A stretch of DNA of 64,000 bases from Bin5 sp965242905 (GTDB taxonomy: Bacteria > Chloroflexota > Anaerolineae > Caldilineales > Caldilineaceae): contig CBDETM010000002.1 of assembly GCA_965242905.1 (NCBI GenBank), positions 5,456,001 through 5,520,000 of the forward strand, read 5' to 3'. Shown piece by piece: positions 17,887 through 26,343 of this stretch; the first letter of the stretch is position 1, and every line of letters begins with the position of its first letter. Position numbers and translations under genes: made by a program. Below the pieces are notes generated by a model. That model worked only from the letters and a program-made list of their open reading frames with translations, had not been told where the DNA came from and ran no database searches.

Positions 17887-18363
17887 TCAGTCTTCGAAAT
17901 AGAGACGCGAGACCATTTCGGCGACGCAGGTGGGTTTCTCCACGCCTTCGATCTCGACGGTTACGTTGTGAATGAGCTGCAGGCCGTTTCCTCTCACCTC
18001 CTCGACGGACTGGAGCTGGGTCGAGGCGCGTATTCTGGAGCCGGCGAGGAGCGGGTGGGGGAAGCGCACTCGATTGAGGCCATAGTTTACGGTGAGGGCC
18101 ACGCCGGGATACCTGGGCTTGTCGGGTTCAACCATTCCGGTAAGGTGGGGAACGAGGGCGAGCGTGAAGAAGCCGTGCGCGACGGTGGCGCCGAAGGGCG
18201 AGTCGCGGGCGGCCCTTTCTTCGTCGACGTGAATCCACTGATGGTCCAGCGTTGCGTCGGCGAAGCTGTTGATCATGTTCTGGGTAACGGTGAACCAGCC
18301 GCCGGAGGTGGATTCGGCGCCGATTTTCGATTGCAGGTCTTCGTATGCAGCTTGTCGGGACAT
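17887..18363 (-). CDS. MaoC-like (R)-specific hydratase
   Basis: Single hot-dog-fold hydratase that would add water across 2-enoyl-CoA to give (R)-3-hydroxyacyl-CoA. Of about 158 residues, the hydratase-2 signature FADATLDHQWIHVD...SPFG.TVAHGF is intact, with the catalytic Asp and His in DATLDHQWIH. The ATG at 18363 has GGAG six bases upstream; the ATG four codons earlier provides that ribosome site rather than being the start. It sits between two SDR genes, which fits a ketoacyl reduction/hydration set. Such proteins also act in polyhydroxyalkanoate or mesaconyl-CoA pathways, so the substrate remains open. Confidence 0.9.
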   Translation of the reverse strand: MSRQAAYEDLQSKIGAESTSGGWFTVTQNMINSFADATLDHQWIHVDEERAARDSPFGATVAHGFFTLALVPHLTGMVEPDKPRYPGVALTVNYGLNRVRFPHPLLAGSRIRASTQLQSVEEVRGNGLQLIHNVTVEIEGVEKPTCVAEMVSRLYFED

Positions 18364-18394
18364 CGTCTTCTCCATAATCGTGTCTTGGCGGTCG

Positions 18395-19144
18395 TCAGGC
18401 GGTCATGCCGCCGTCCAAATTGATGGCCTGCCCGGTGATAAAGCGAGACTGGTCTGAGCAAAGCCAAACGATGGCATCGGCGATGTCTCGCGGCTTGCCA
18501 AAGCGGCGCATTGGAATGCGCTCGAGCATCTTCTCCGCCCTGTCGGGGTTGCCAGCGATGAGCGGGTTGAACAGGGGCGTTTCGGTGAAGACGGGGCAGA
18601 CTGCGTTTACGCGAATATTGTGGCGTGCGACTTCCTGTGCTGCGACACGGGTGAGCCCGATAACGGCGTGCTTGGAGGCGGTGTAGGCGGCCTGGTTCGG
18701 GAGTCCGAGTTTGCCCGCCAGGGAAGCTACGTTAACGATCGACCCACCCTGCCCGGCCATGCGACCGATCTCTTCCTTCATGCAGTAGAAGACGCCGGTG
18801 AGATTCACCGCCAGAACCCTGTCCCAACCTTCGTGCGGGTAGGAGCGCAGCTGTTCCCAAGGACCTCCTATCCCTGCATTGTTGACTGCGAAGTCGAGAC
18901 GGCCGAAACGGCTAGCGGTCTGCTCAAATAGACTCTCCACATCATTGGGATCAGAGACGTCGCAGCGGATGAACAGCCCGCCTACGCCGCACTTCTGCAT
19001 CTGGTCCACCGTATCTGAGCCGCCGTCGGCGTCCACGTCGGCGGCAACGACTGATGCGCCCAGCTCTGCGAAGCGTATTGCGGTCTCGCGCCCGATTCCA
19101 GATGCGGCACCGGTGACCAGTGCTACATTGTCATTGAAGTTCAT
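18395..19144 (-). CDS. Short-chain dehydrogenase/reductase (glucose/3-oxoacyl reductase type)
   Basis: Classical SDR of 249 residues with TGAASGIG (11-18), an acidic residue after beta-2 in AADVDAD (suggesting NAD preference), VNNAG (87-91), catalytic Ser141, Tyr154 and Lys158 (YTASK), and the C-terminal ITGQAINLDGG signature. It begins 15 nt after the orphan binding-protein gene and ends 31 nt before the MaoC gene, so it belongs to the same run. It resembles glucose-1-dehydrogenase/FabG-like enzymes; the natural substrate cannot be assigned. Confidence 0.9.
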   Translation of the reverse strand: MNFNDNVALVTGAASGIGRETAIRFAELGASVVAADVDADGGSDTVDQMQKCGVGGLFIRCDVSDPNDVESLFEQTASRFGRLDFAVNNAGIGGPWEQLRSYPHEGWDRVLAVNLTGVFYCMKEEIGRMAGQGGSIVNVASLAGKLGLPNQAAYTASKHAVIGLTRVAAQEVARHNIRVNAVCPVFTETPLFNPLIAGNPDRAEKMLERIPMRRFGKPRDIADAIVWLCSDQSRFITGQAINLDGGMTA

Positions 19145-19159
19145 TGTATTCGCTCACAG

Positions 19160-20566
19160 TCAGGGGCTGGAAGTATGCGTTGTGTTCGGAGTTGGCACAG
19201 TTTCGGCGGCCGTCTCCAGTAGAGTTTCGCCCAACTCCTGGAGTTCGGCAAAAAAGTCGCCGGCTTCGACGGTTGCAGCGAAAAGTTGGACCATACCTCG
19301 ATTGAAACTGTTCAGAAAGGAGTCGAAGCCTGGGGGGAATTGCCAAACCAGAGCTGTGGGTACAGCGTCGGCAAATGGGGCGAGACGGGGGAAGTGCGTT
19401 TTCCATTCCTCTCTCAAGTCGTTGCGGGCTGGAATCCAGCCGCCGTTGTTGGGCAGGGAGCGGATTACGTCAGTTCCGCTTAGCAGAGCCGCCAGCTCAA
19501 AGGCATCGTTCTTGCGCGTTGATGCGGCAGAAACGGCATAGCAACTGGTGAAGGCTACGGAAGTGTTCCCCCCAGCAGGTCCCGAGGGGATAGGTGCTAC
19601 GCCATAGTGGAAGTCAGGAAACTCGACTTCAAAGTAGGAAGCTATCCAGTTCCCCTCAATTGTCAGTGCGCCCTTGCCTTTTGCCAGGACCTCTCCGGCC
19701 CATTCGTTATTCGACTCACCGGCATGGCCGGCGAAGTTGTCACGGAAGATCTGGATGTACCAGTCCATTGCGGCTGCGGCTGCAGGAGACTCCAGAGCCA
19801 TACGGCCGCTGTCATCGATGATTGTACCACCGGCCCCGTACAGGAAGGGAAGCCAGCGGGAAAGATCGGGGGATTCGATGAATCCGAAGCGGTTGCGGTC
19901 CAAGTCGGTTTGGCCGACTGCAACCTCTCTCAGCGACTCCCAACTTTTTGGGGGAGAGCGGCCGGCGGCAGCCAGGCCGTCACTGTCAAAGACGAGCGCC
20001 AGCGTGCGTACTTCGCGGGGCAGACAGTAGCGCAGTTCCGAAGTCTCGCCTGGCCAGGTAAAGGCAGCGGCCAGTCGGGGCGGGTAGGCTGTTGGGTCAA
20101 GGAGGTTTTCTTCAGCGGGGGCCAGCAGTCCCTGGCTCGCGAGGTCCGGAAAGAGAAACGCTGAAACGACGACAAGGTCCGGGGGCTCTTCGCCGGAGAG
20201 CCGGTCGACGAGCGCCTGGCCGTAGTCTTGCGAGGTGGACAACCGGACCTGCAACTCCTTGCCTTCAGCCCAAGAGACGATGCGGCTCTGCAAGGCCTCG
20301 GTGACCTGCCCCTCTTCAGGGAAGAAGAGTTGCAGATGGCGATCGCTTGCATCAGGTTCACTCCTCAACTGGAGGAAAGGTAGTTCCGGCAGGCGGGGAC
20401 GAAAAGGCAGCGCGTTGCATCCGCTGAGTAGCGCTACCAGTAGCAAGAGCCCGAAGGGCAGTGGGAGGGGAAGTGAGGCGTAACGCCGGAGCGTTGCGCC
20501 TATCCCGAAGGTGCACCTGCCCTGGCTTGCTTCATTGCTGACTGTCAACGAACGCTGAATAGGCAT
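19160..20566 (-). CDS. Orphan extracellular solute-binding lipoprotein (family 1)
   Basis: 468-residue secreted lipoprotein: a positively charged N-region, a hydrophobic run (LPFGLLLLVAL) and lipobox LSGC near residue 50, followed by a UgpB/MalE-type binding fold (QVTEALQSRIVSWAEG, KGKGALTIEGNWIASYFE, PNNGGWIPARND). It should bind a sugar or similar solute outside the cell. No permease or ATPase gene is adjacent, so it must work with a transporter encoded elsewhere or as a sensor. Its ATG lies 35 nt inside the end of gcvH, an unusual out-of-frame overlap that implies translational coupling. Confidence 0.87.
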   Translation of the reverse strand: MPIQRSLTVSNEASQGRCTFGIGATLRRYASLPLPLPFGLLLLVALLSGCNALPFRPRLPELPFLQLRSEPDASDRHLQLFFPEEGQVTEALQSRIVSWAEGKELQVRLSTSQDYGQALVDRLSGEEPPDLVVVSAFLFPDLASQGLLAPAEENLLDPTAYPPRLAAAFTWPGETSELRYCLPREVRTLALVFDSDGLAAAGRSPPKSWESLREVAVGQTDLDRNRFGFIESPDLSRWLPFLYGAGGTIIDDSGRMALESPAAAAAMDWYIQIFRDNFAGHAGESNNEWAGEVLAKGKGALTIEGNWIASYFEVEFPDFHYGVAPIPSGPAGGNTSVAFTSCYAVSAASTRKNDAFELAALLSGTDVIRSLPNNGGWIPARNDLREEWKTHFPRLAPFADAVPTALVWQFPPGFDSFLNSFNRGMVQLFAATVEAGDFFAELQELGETLLETAAETVPTPNTTHTSSP

Positions 20567-20924
20567 CGGCGTCCATCAGCTTCTCGAGTTCGGCTCCATC
20601 TTCGACTTCTATTTTTAGGAACCAAGCCCCGTACGGGTCACTGTTGACCAGTTCGGGCGTGTCGTTCAGTTCTTCGTTGACGGCGGAGACGGAGCCGGAG
20701 ACGGGGGCGATTATGTCCTCAGCCGCTTTGACCGATTCGACGACCGCGACGGCTTCACCGGCGGATACAGTCGTACCGATTTCAGGAAGCTCGACAAATA
20801 CGATATCGCTCATCATATCCTGTGCGGCATCGCTGATACCGACGACGACCTGGGAATCTTCCTGTCGGGCCCATTCGTGGGTGTCGGCATATTTCAGACT
20901 TTGTTCGTAGACGTAGGTTGCCAT
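20532..20924 (-). CDS. gcvH: Glycine cleavage system H protein
   Basis: Lipoyl carrier of the glycine cleavage system; it shuttles the aminomethyl group from P protein to T protein. The 130-residue protein has the full H fold: HEWAR, VGISDAAQDMMSDIVFVELP, and the lipoylation site VVESVKAAEDI with Lys66, then GAWFLKI. The ATG at 20924 has AAGGGAAG upstream; an in-frame TTG at 20945 is not needed. No gcvT, gcvP or lpd gene is nearby, so it is an isolated copy. It lies 132 nt downstream of ileS on the same strand and overlaps the next gene by 35 nt. Confidence 0.95.
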   Translation of the reverse strand: MATYVYEQSLKYADTHEWARQEDSQVVVGISDAAQDMMSDIVFVELPEIGTTVSAGEAVAVVESVKAAEDIIAPVSGSVSAVNEELNDTPELVNSDPYGAWFLKIEVEDGAELEKLMDADAYSAFVDSQQ

Positions 20925-20968
20925 CGTGTTCTTCCCTTCTTTCAAGTGGCACCGGTTTCCAGATGAGC

Positions 20969-21050
20969 GGCTGGCGATACCTTTAATTCATAGACGCAGG
21001 CGTGCGCAGGCTGCGGAGTTATGTCTTCCGGCGGCCCGGAATCGCCAGCC
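20969..21050. repeat. 10-bp perfect inverted repeat between ileS and gcvH
   Basis: GGCTGGCGAT at 20969-20978 pairs with ATCGCCAGCC at 21041-21050 across 62 bases. It could form a long-range stem in the ileS-gcvH spacer of the minus-strand transcript. There is no T-tract beside it, so it is not a typical intrinsic terminator. Confidence 0.4.
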
Positions 21051-21056
21051 AATGGT

Positions 21057-24000
21057 TTAAGCTTTTTTCAGGCCAACAGTGACTTCCTCTTCGCCCAGAG
21101 CAAAGGTAACGGTCTCGCTGCCGGCAAGTTCGCCGACGTCGGAGGCGAATCCAACGTCCAAGGTCAAGGTTTCAGACACTATGTAGTCCTGATGTGCAGA
21201 CAGCAGGCTGCTCAGGAGCGGTGTATCTGACAGCGTCAGGTCGATGCGGTCGCTAATGTCGAGATCGGAGTCTTTTCGCAGTTGTTGAATGCGTCGAACG
21301 AGCTCACGCGCGTGGCCTTCAAGCTCCAGTTCGGGAGTGAGTGTGGTGGTGACGGCCACCAGGTAGCCGCCGTCCTCGGCGACGGCGAGGCCGGCGCGCG
21401 GGGTGCGGCGGACCTCGACGTCCTCGGGTTCTACGACGTACTCCTGATCTTCGCCTACCACGGTCACCGATTCACCGGCGTCAAAGCCGGCGGCAAGTTC
21501 ACGCTGGTCCATCTCTGCGAACTTGCTCCTGATGACAGGGTAGCCGCGGCCGTATTTTTGGCCAAGTTGCTTGGGCAGTGGGAAGACAGTCACATCGACA
21601 AGATCTCCGGCTGTGCCTTCGAAACCGAGCTCCTTGACGTTGAGTTCGGTGAGGAGCAGGTCTCGCAGCCTCTCCAGTCCAGCGTATTCTTCTTCTGAGC
21701 GAGTGCGAACGATGACCCGTTGTACAGGCTGGCGTACTTTGAGCGCAACCGATTCTCTCGCGGCTCGTCCGAGCGTCGTCACCTTTTGGGCCAGGCCCAT
21801 GTCGGCATGAAGGCGGTCGTCGATGGCGGACTCATCAGACTGCGGCCAGGCGGCAAGATGGACGGAGTCCGGCGCCTCCGGCTGAACGCCTACGACCAGA
21901 TTCTGGTAGATTTCTTCCGAGATGAAGGGGATGGCCGGGGCCAGGAGCTTGGCGACAGTAGTGAGCGTGTGATGCAGGGTCGACAGGGCGGCAGGGTCGC
22001 CGTCCCAGAAGCGGCGGCGGTTGAGACGCACATACCAGTTGCTGAGCTCGTCGACGAAGTCGGCGATAGGGCGTGTGGCGGCGGTGACGTCGTAGGCCTC
22101 ATATGCGGCGGTCACGTCGCGTACGAGACGGTTGAGTTCGGACAGGAGCCAGCGATCCTGTAGGGCGGCTTCGGCGGAAACGTTTGCGCCGTTTCCTCCA
22201 GTGCCGTTTCCGTCCTGAGATTCCTGAAGATTAGCGTAGACCACGAAAAAGCTGTAGGTGTTCCACAGCGTATTCAGAAAGCGGCGCTTCACCTCGGCCA
22301 CGAGGTTGCCGCTGAAGCGGCGGGCATTGCCGGGGGGACCGGCGGTATACATGTACCAGCGGGTGGCGTCGGCGCCGTGTTCGGCAAAGACCTGCCAGGG
22401 GTTGACCACGTTGCCCCTGGACTTGCTCATCTTGGAACCGTCTTCCGCAAGGATATGACCGAGGCAAATGACGTTTTTGAAGGCGGGCCGGTCGAAGAGG
22501 AGCGTGCTGACGGCGTGCAGCGTGTAGAACCAGCCGCGTGTCTGGTCGATGGCCTCGCAGATGTAGTCGGCCTGTTTGTAGGTTTCCCACTCGTCCCGGT
22601 TGGAGAAGGGGTAGTGCCACTGGGCAACGGGCATGGAGCCGCTGTCGAACCAGACGTCGCAGAGCTCGCTGACGCGGCGCATGGTGCCGCCATCGGGGGC
22701 CGGCCAAGTGATATCGTCGACGTAGGGCCGGTGGAGGTCCAGGCCGCTCAGGTCGCGGCCGCTCTTCCGGGCAAGTTCGGCGACGCTGCCGATGCATTCC
22801 ATGTAGTCGCTGCCAGGGGCGTCGCTTTTCCAGATCGGAATAGGGGTAGCCCAGTAGCGATCGCGGCCGAGTGCCCAGTCGACGTTGTTTTCGAGCCAGC
22901 GGCCGAAACGCCCGCCGCGGATGTGATCGGGCACCCAATTGATGGTGTCGTTGAGGGCAACCAGCCGGTCCTTAAATTCGCTTGTGCGCAGGTACCAGGT
23001 CTCCTTGGCCCAGTAGATCAGAGGTGTTTCGCAGCGCCAGCAGAAGGGGTAGGTATGTTCGTAGGTGCCGGCCTTGTACAGGAGACCCCGTTCCTCCAGG
23101 TCCGAGGTGATGCCCGGGTCGGCGTCCTTGACGAAGAGGCCGGCCCAGGGGGTGACCTCCGGTTTGAAGCTTCCGGTGGCGTCAACGGTTTGAAAGACCG
23201 GCAGGTTGTGCGTCTGCCCGATGGCGAGGTCGTCTGCGCCGAATGCGGGGGCGATGTGGACGATGCCGGTGCCGTCGGACGTGCTGACAAAGTCAGCGGC
23301 GATGACGTATGCGTAGCGCTCTGCTACGGGAGGCCCGAAGCTGAATAGCGGTTCATACTCCTTGCCCACGAGTGCGGCGCCCTTCATCTCCGTCAACACC
23401 GCGTAGCCCGGCTCCAGGACGTCCTCGGCCAGGTCTTTGGCCACATAGAGAATGGCACCGGAAGCGTCCAGCACTTTGAGATATTCGATGTCCTCGCCGA
23501 CGGCAAGGGCCGCGTTACCGGGCAGCGTCCAGGGCGTTGTGGTCCAGGCGAGAAGATAGGTGTTGTCCTCGTCCTTTAGGGCGAACTTGACGTAGATGCT
23601 GGGGTCAACAGTGCCTTCCTGGTATCCCAGCGAGAGTTCATGGCTGCTGAGAGGTGTGCCGCAGCGGGGGCAGTAGGGGACGACCTTGTACCCTTCGAAG
23701 AGAAGACCCTTGTCCCAGAGCTGCTTCAGAATCCACCAGAGGGACTGGACGTACTCGTTGTTCATGGTCACGTAGGCGTCGTCGAGGCTCACCCAGAAGG
23801 CCATTCTTTCGGTGAGGGCCTCCCAGTCGCTGAGGTATTCCCAGACCGATTCTTTGCACATCCGGTTGAATTTGGCGACGCCGTAGGCTTCGATCTGTTC
23901 TTTGCCGGTGAGGCCGAGCTGTTTTTCGACTTCGAGCTCGACTGGAAGGCCGTGGGTGTCCCATCCGCCCTTGCGCAGCACATGATAGCCCTGCATCGTC

Positions 24001-24272
24001 TTGTAGCGGGGAAACATGTCTTTGAAGGCGCGCGCGAGGACATGGTGGATGCCGGGCCGGCCGTTGGCGGTCGGCGGCCCTTCGAAGAAGACGTACTCCG
24101 GGCCGCCCTCGCGTTCCTGCATGGAACGCTGGAAAACGTCCTTGTCTTTCCAAAGCTTCAGGATGCCCTCCTCCATATCTGGAAAGGAAAGGCTGGTGGG
24201 AACATCCTTGAACTCTTTTCGCGGTGACCGTCCGTTGGTCGCGGCGGCCGGTCCTGAGATTGTCTGTGTCAT
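21057..24272 (-). CDS. ileS: Isoleucyl-tRNA synthetase
   Basis: Class I aminoacyl-tRNA synthetase charging tRNA-Ile, about 1071 residues. The nucleotide-binding HIGH signature appears as GIHHV in PTANGRPGIHHVLAR, the KMSKS loop is present in EDGSKMSKSRGN, and the CWRCETPLIYWAKETWY region and editing-domain TTTPWTLPGN motif are intact. The ATG at 24272 (GGGGGA about 8 nt upstream) is preferred over the earlier ATG at 24338, which would overlap the preceding gene. It follows the AlaX-like gene by 37 nt. The promoter, T-box leader and alaX lie upstream, so charged/uncharged tRNA-Ile should set expression of both genes. Confidence 0.96.
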   Translation of the reverse strand: MTQTISGPAAATNGRSPRKEFKDVPTSLSFPDMEEGILKLWKDKDVFQRSMQEREGGPEYVFFEGPPTANGRPGIHHVLARAFKDMFPRYKTMQGYHVLRKGGWDTHGLPVELEVEKQLGLTGKEQIEAYGVAKFNRMCKESVWEYLSDWEALTERMAFWVSLDDAYVTMNNEYVQSLWWILKQLWDKGLLFEGYKVVPYCPRCGTPLSSHELSLGYQEGTVDPSIYVKFALKDEDNTYLLAWTTTPWTLPGNAALAVGEDIEYLKVLDASGAILYVAKDLAEDVLEPGYAVLTEMKGAALVGKEYEPLFSFGPPVAERYAYVIAADFVSTSDGTGIVHIAPAFGADDLAIGQTHNLPVFQTVDATGSFKPEVTPWAGLFVKDADPGITSDLEERGLLYKAGTYEHTYPFCWRCETPLIYWAKETWYLRTSEFKDRLVALNDTINWVPDHIRGGRFGRWLENNVDWALGRDRYWATPIPIWKSDAPGSDYMECIGSVAELARKSGRDLSGLDLHRPYVDDITWPAPDGGTMRRVSELCDVWFDSGSMPVAQWHYPFSNRDEWETYKQADYICEAIDQTRGWFYTLHAVSTLLFDRPAFKNVICLGHILAEDGSKMSKSRGNVVNPWQVFAEHGADATRWYMYTAGPPGNARRFSGNLVAEVKRRFLNTLWNTYSFFVVYANLQESQDGNGTGGNGANVSAEAALQDRWLLSELNRLVRDVTAAYEAYDVTAATRPIADFVDELSNWYVRLNRRRFWDGDPAALSTLHHTLTTVAKLLAPAIPFISEEIYQNLVVGVQPEAPDSVHLAAWPQSDESAIDDRLHADMGLAQKVTTLGRAARESVALKVRQPVQRVIVRTRSEEEYAGLERLRDLLLTELNVKELGFEGTAGDLVDVTVFPLPKQLGQKYGRGYPVIRSKFAEMDQRELAAGFDAGESVTVVGEDQEYVVEPEDVEVRRTPRAGLAVAEDGGYLVAVTTTLTPELELEGHARELVRRIQQLRKDSDLDISDRIDLTLSDTPLLSSLLSAHQDYIVSETLTLDVGFASDVGELAGSETVTFALGEEEVTVGLKKA

Positions 24273-24309
24273 TTCACCATCCCCCGTCGTTCGTGGAAAA
24301 GAGGCCGAT

Positions 24310-25056
24310 TCAGGCTTGGGCATCACCGATTTCCACATAGATTCGCTTGTTTATGGCGCCCTTGCTGCGGTAGTCGACGACGCGCATGACGCCGACTTCG
24401 CTTGTGTTGCCGGCATGGGTGCCGCCGTCAGCCTGGAGGTCAAGACCTTTGAGCTCCACAGTTCGCACTTCCTTGATCTGCTTCGGCAGCAGGTTGATCT
24501 TGGTGCGAATCAGGTCCGGGATCTGGAAGGCCTCTTCGCGGGGCAGGGTCCTGGTGGTTACAGGGCGGGCGGCCTCGATTTCGGCGTTGCATTTGCGCTC
24601 GATTGCGGCGACGAGATCGCCGCTCATGGCCTCGAATTCGAAGTCCATGCGTCCGTTGCCGGGCTTCATGTCGCCGCCGGTGACGGATGCACCGTAGTCT
24701 CGCCAGACGACACCGCAGAGGATGTGCATGGCGGTGTGCGTACGCATGAGCAGGTAGCGCCGTTCCCAGTCCAGTTGGGCCTGGACGCTCTGGCCGGGCC
24801 TAATGGGAACGGATTCTCCTTTTTTACCGTCGAGCGTATGCCAGATGCGGCCGCCTTCCTTCTTTACTTTGCTGACGGCGAGCCTGCGATAGTCGATCGT
24901 AATCCAGCCGGTATCGTTGGGCTGGCCGCCGCCACCGGGGTAGAAGGCGGTGCGGTCGAGGGAGACGCGCAGCCGGCCGTCTTTCTTGTCAACTGCCGTG
25001 ATGGCGGCGTCGAACTGGCGAAGGTAGGCATCATCGTAGAAAAGTTCAGCGGTCAT
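24310..25056 (-). CDS. AlaX-type alanyl-tRNA editing domain protein with a Cys-to-Asp change
   Basis: Free-standing editing protein related to the second half of alanyl-tRNA synthetase; homologs remove Ser or Gly from mischarged tRNA-Ala. In 248 residues, DRTAFYPGGGGQP (34-46) and the zinc motif RTHTAMHI (His107, His111) are intact. In the second metal motif the usual CGGTH reads DGGTH (Asp210, His214), so one zinc ligand is changed. The ATG at 25056 is preferred (GGAG 10 nt upstream); an earlier in-frame ATG at 25107 lies against the T-box terminator. It is the first gene of the T-box-controlled operon with ileS. Whether it edits tRNA-Ala or another tRNA is open. Confidence 0.88.
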   Translation of the reverse strand: MTAELFYDDAYLRQFDAAITAVDKKDGRLRVSLDRTAFYPGGGGQPNDTGWITIDYRRLAVSKVKKEGGRIWHTLDGKKGESVPIRPGQSVQAQLDWERRYLLMRTHTAMHILCGVVWRDYGASVTGGDMKPGNGRMDFEFEAMSGDLVAAIERKCNAEIEAARPVTTRTLPREEAFQIPDLIRTKINLLPKQIKEVRTVELKGLDLQADGGTHAGNTSEVGVMRVVDYRSKGAINKRIYVEIGDAQA

Positions 25057-25112
25057 CGGTTTGTGGCTCCAGTTACTGGCCTGACAGACGTTTTTAGGCT
25101 GTGACATACGAA

Positions 25113-25411
25113 AGCCCGTCCCTGATCAGGGACGGGCTGAAAAGTCCGCGGTACCACCCTGCTTCCCGGTGCTGCGACCGGGCTGCTTCAGTGCCAGAGG
25201 AAAGGCTGGCTGGTTCTCTGGCCGTGAGGGTAACGGTTCACGACACCGGCGACGCCTACTGGGCGATTGGTCGCCTTTAGGGCCGCGGCTCGGGAGGGAT
25301 TTTCGCCGTCGCAGAGGTCCGCCCGGCTTTCACCGTCCCGGGCTCGCTGGGAACATGACGACAGTTACTTGACTCCGTCGTTGCCGATGGTGCTATCGGT
25401 TGAACAGAACG
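25113..25411 (-). promoter_or_regulatory. Isoleucine T-box leader (transcription-attenuating riboswitch)
   Basis: Reads tRNA-Ile charging and controls alaX-ileS. On the minus strand the T-box core AGGGTGGTACCGCGG is at 25160-25146; its variable base is T, matching the A discriminator of tRNA-Ile. Stem I elements are in order: AGTA bulge (25369-25366), AGCGAGCC (25348-25341) with GGTG (25334-25331), then the specifier side GCGAAAATCCC, where ATC (25300-25298) is an isoleucine codon. A perfect 26-nt palindrome, with half AGCCCGTCCCTGA, at 25113-25138 is the terminator, competing with the antiterminator. The U tract after it is short (TTTCG), so attenuation efficiency is uncertain. Confidence 0.93.
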
Positions 25412-25416
25412 CGGCA

Positions 25417-25445
25417 ATTGTAAACTGGGGATGTGTGTTTGTCAA
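25417..25445 (-). promoter_or_regulatory. Sigma-70-type promoter of the T-box/alaX/ileS operon
   Basis: On the minus strand TTGACA (25445-25440), a 17-nt spacer and TACAAT (25422-25417), a near-consensus promoter. The predicted start near 25410 is just upstream of the T-box Stem I, which is the expected placement. Confidence 0.75.
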
Positions 25446-25487
25446 TTTGGGGCCTTTGCGTGTGAGGTAGGTTTTTGGGGAGGCAGA

Positions 25488-26287
25488 GGGCAGGCACAAG
25501 GGCTGCCCCTACAGGTTGGGTGAGGGGATTGGGGAAGGGGTGCCGGGGGCGAGCAGAGGGCAGGCACAAGGCCTGCCCCTACAGGTTGGGTGAGGGGATT
25601 GGGGGAGCGGTGCCGGGGGCGAGCAGAGGGCAGGCACAAGGCCTGCCCCTACAGGGGTGGGGAGGAGATTGGGGAAGCGGTGCCGGGGGTGGGGGGTGGG
25701 CAGGCACAAGGCCTGCCCCTACAGGTTGGGTGAGGGGATTGGGGGAGCGGTGCCGGGGGCGAGCAGAGGGCAGGCACAAGGCCTGCCCCTACGGGGGCGG
25801 GGAGGGGATTGGGGAAGCGTTGCTGGGGGTGGGGGGTGGGCAGGCACAAGGCCTGCCCCTACGGGGGCGTTGAGGGGATTGGGGGAGCGGTGCCGGGGGC
25901 GAGCAGAGGGCAGGCACAAGGCCTGCCCCTACGGGGGCGTTGAGGGGATTGGGGGAGCGGTGCCGGGCGCGAGCAGAGGGCAGGCACAAGGCCTGCCCCT
26001 ACGGGGGCGAGGAGGGGATTGGGGAAGCGGTGCTGGGGGTGGGGGGTGGGCAGGCACAAGGCCTGCCCCTACAGGTTGGGTGAGGGGATTGGGGGAGCGG
26101 TGCCGGGGGTGGGGGGTGGGCAGGCACAAGGCCTGCCCCTACGGGGGCGTTCAGGGGATTGGGGGAGCGGTGCCGGGCGCGAGCAGAGGGCAGGCACAAG
26201 GCCTGCCCCTACAGGGGTGGGGAGGAGATTGGGGAAGCGGTGCCGGGGGTGGGGGGTGGGCCGAAGGCCCGACCGCCCAGAAATGCG
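25488..26287 (+). repeat. Array of eleven 70-bp tandem repeats with a GGGCAGGC hairpin
   Basis: Units start exactly every 70 bp from 25488 to 26188 (25488, 25558, 25628 ... 26188). Each has stem GGGCAGGC, loop ACAAG, stem GCCTGCCC, tail CTAC(A/G)GG and a G-rich spacer (GAGGGGATTGGGGGAGCGG and similar). Spacers end in one of two alternative heptamers, GAGCAGA or GGGGGGT, in mixed order. The first unit has GGGCTGCCC. After the last unit, at 26258, the hairpin is replaced by GGGCCGAAGGCCCGACCGCCC, the 3-prime end of composite repeat B, and then TCAGTGG heptamers. Because 70 is not a multiple of 3, identical phantom reading frames recur; no protein is encoded. Confidence 0.95.
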
Positions 26288-26343
26288 GTTGTCAGAAGTC
26301 AGTGGTCAGTGGTCTGGAAGGGTTGCGGCGAAGTGGCGGGAGA

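Noticed and set aside
25488..26287. CRISPR-like array
   Set aside because: Units are contiguous 70-bp repeats with near-constant spacers. There are no unique spacers of regular length and no cas genes nearby.
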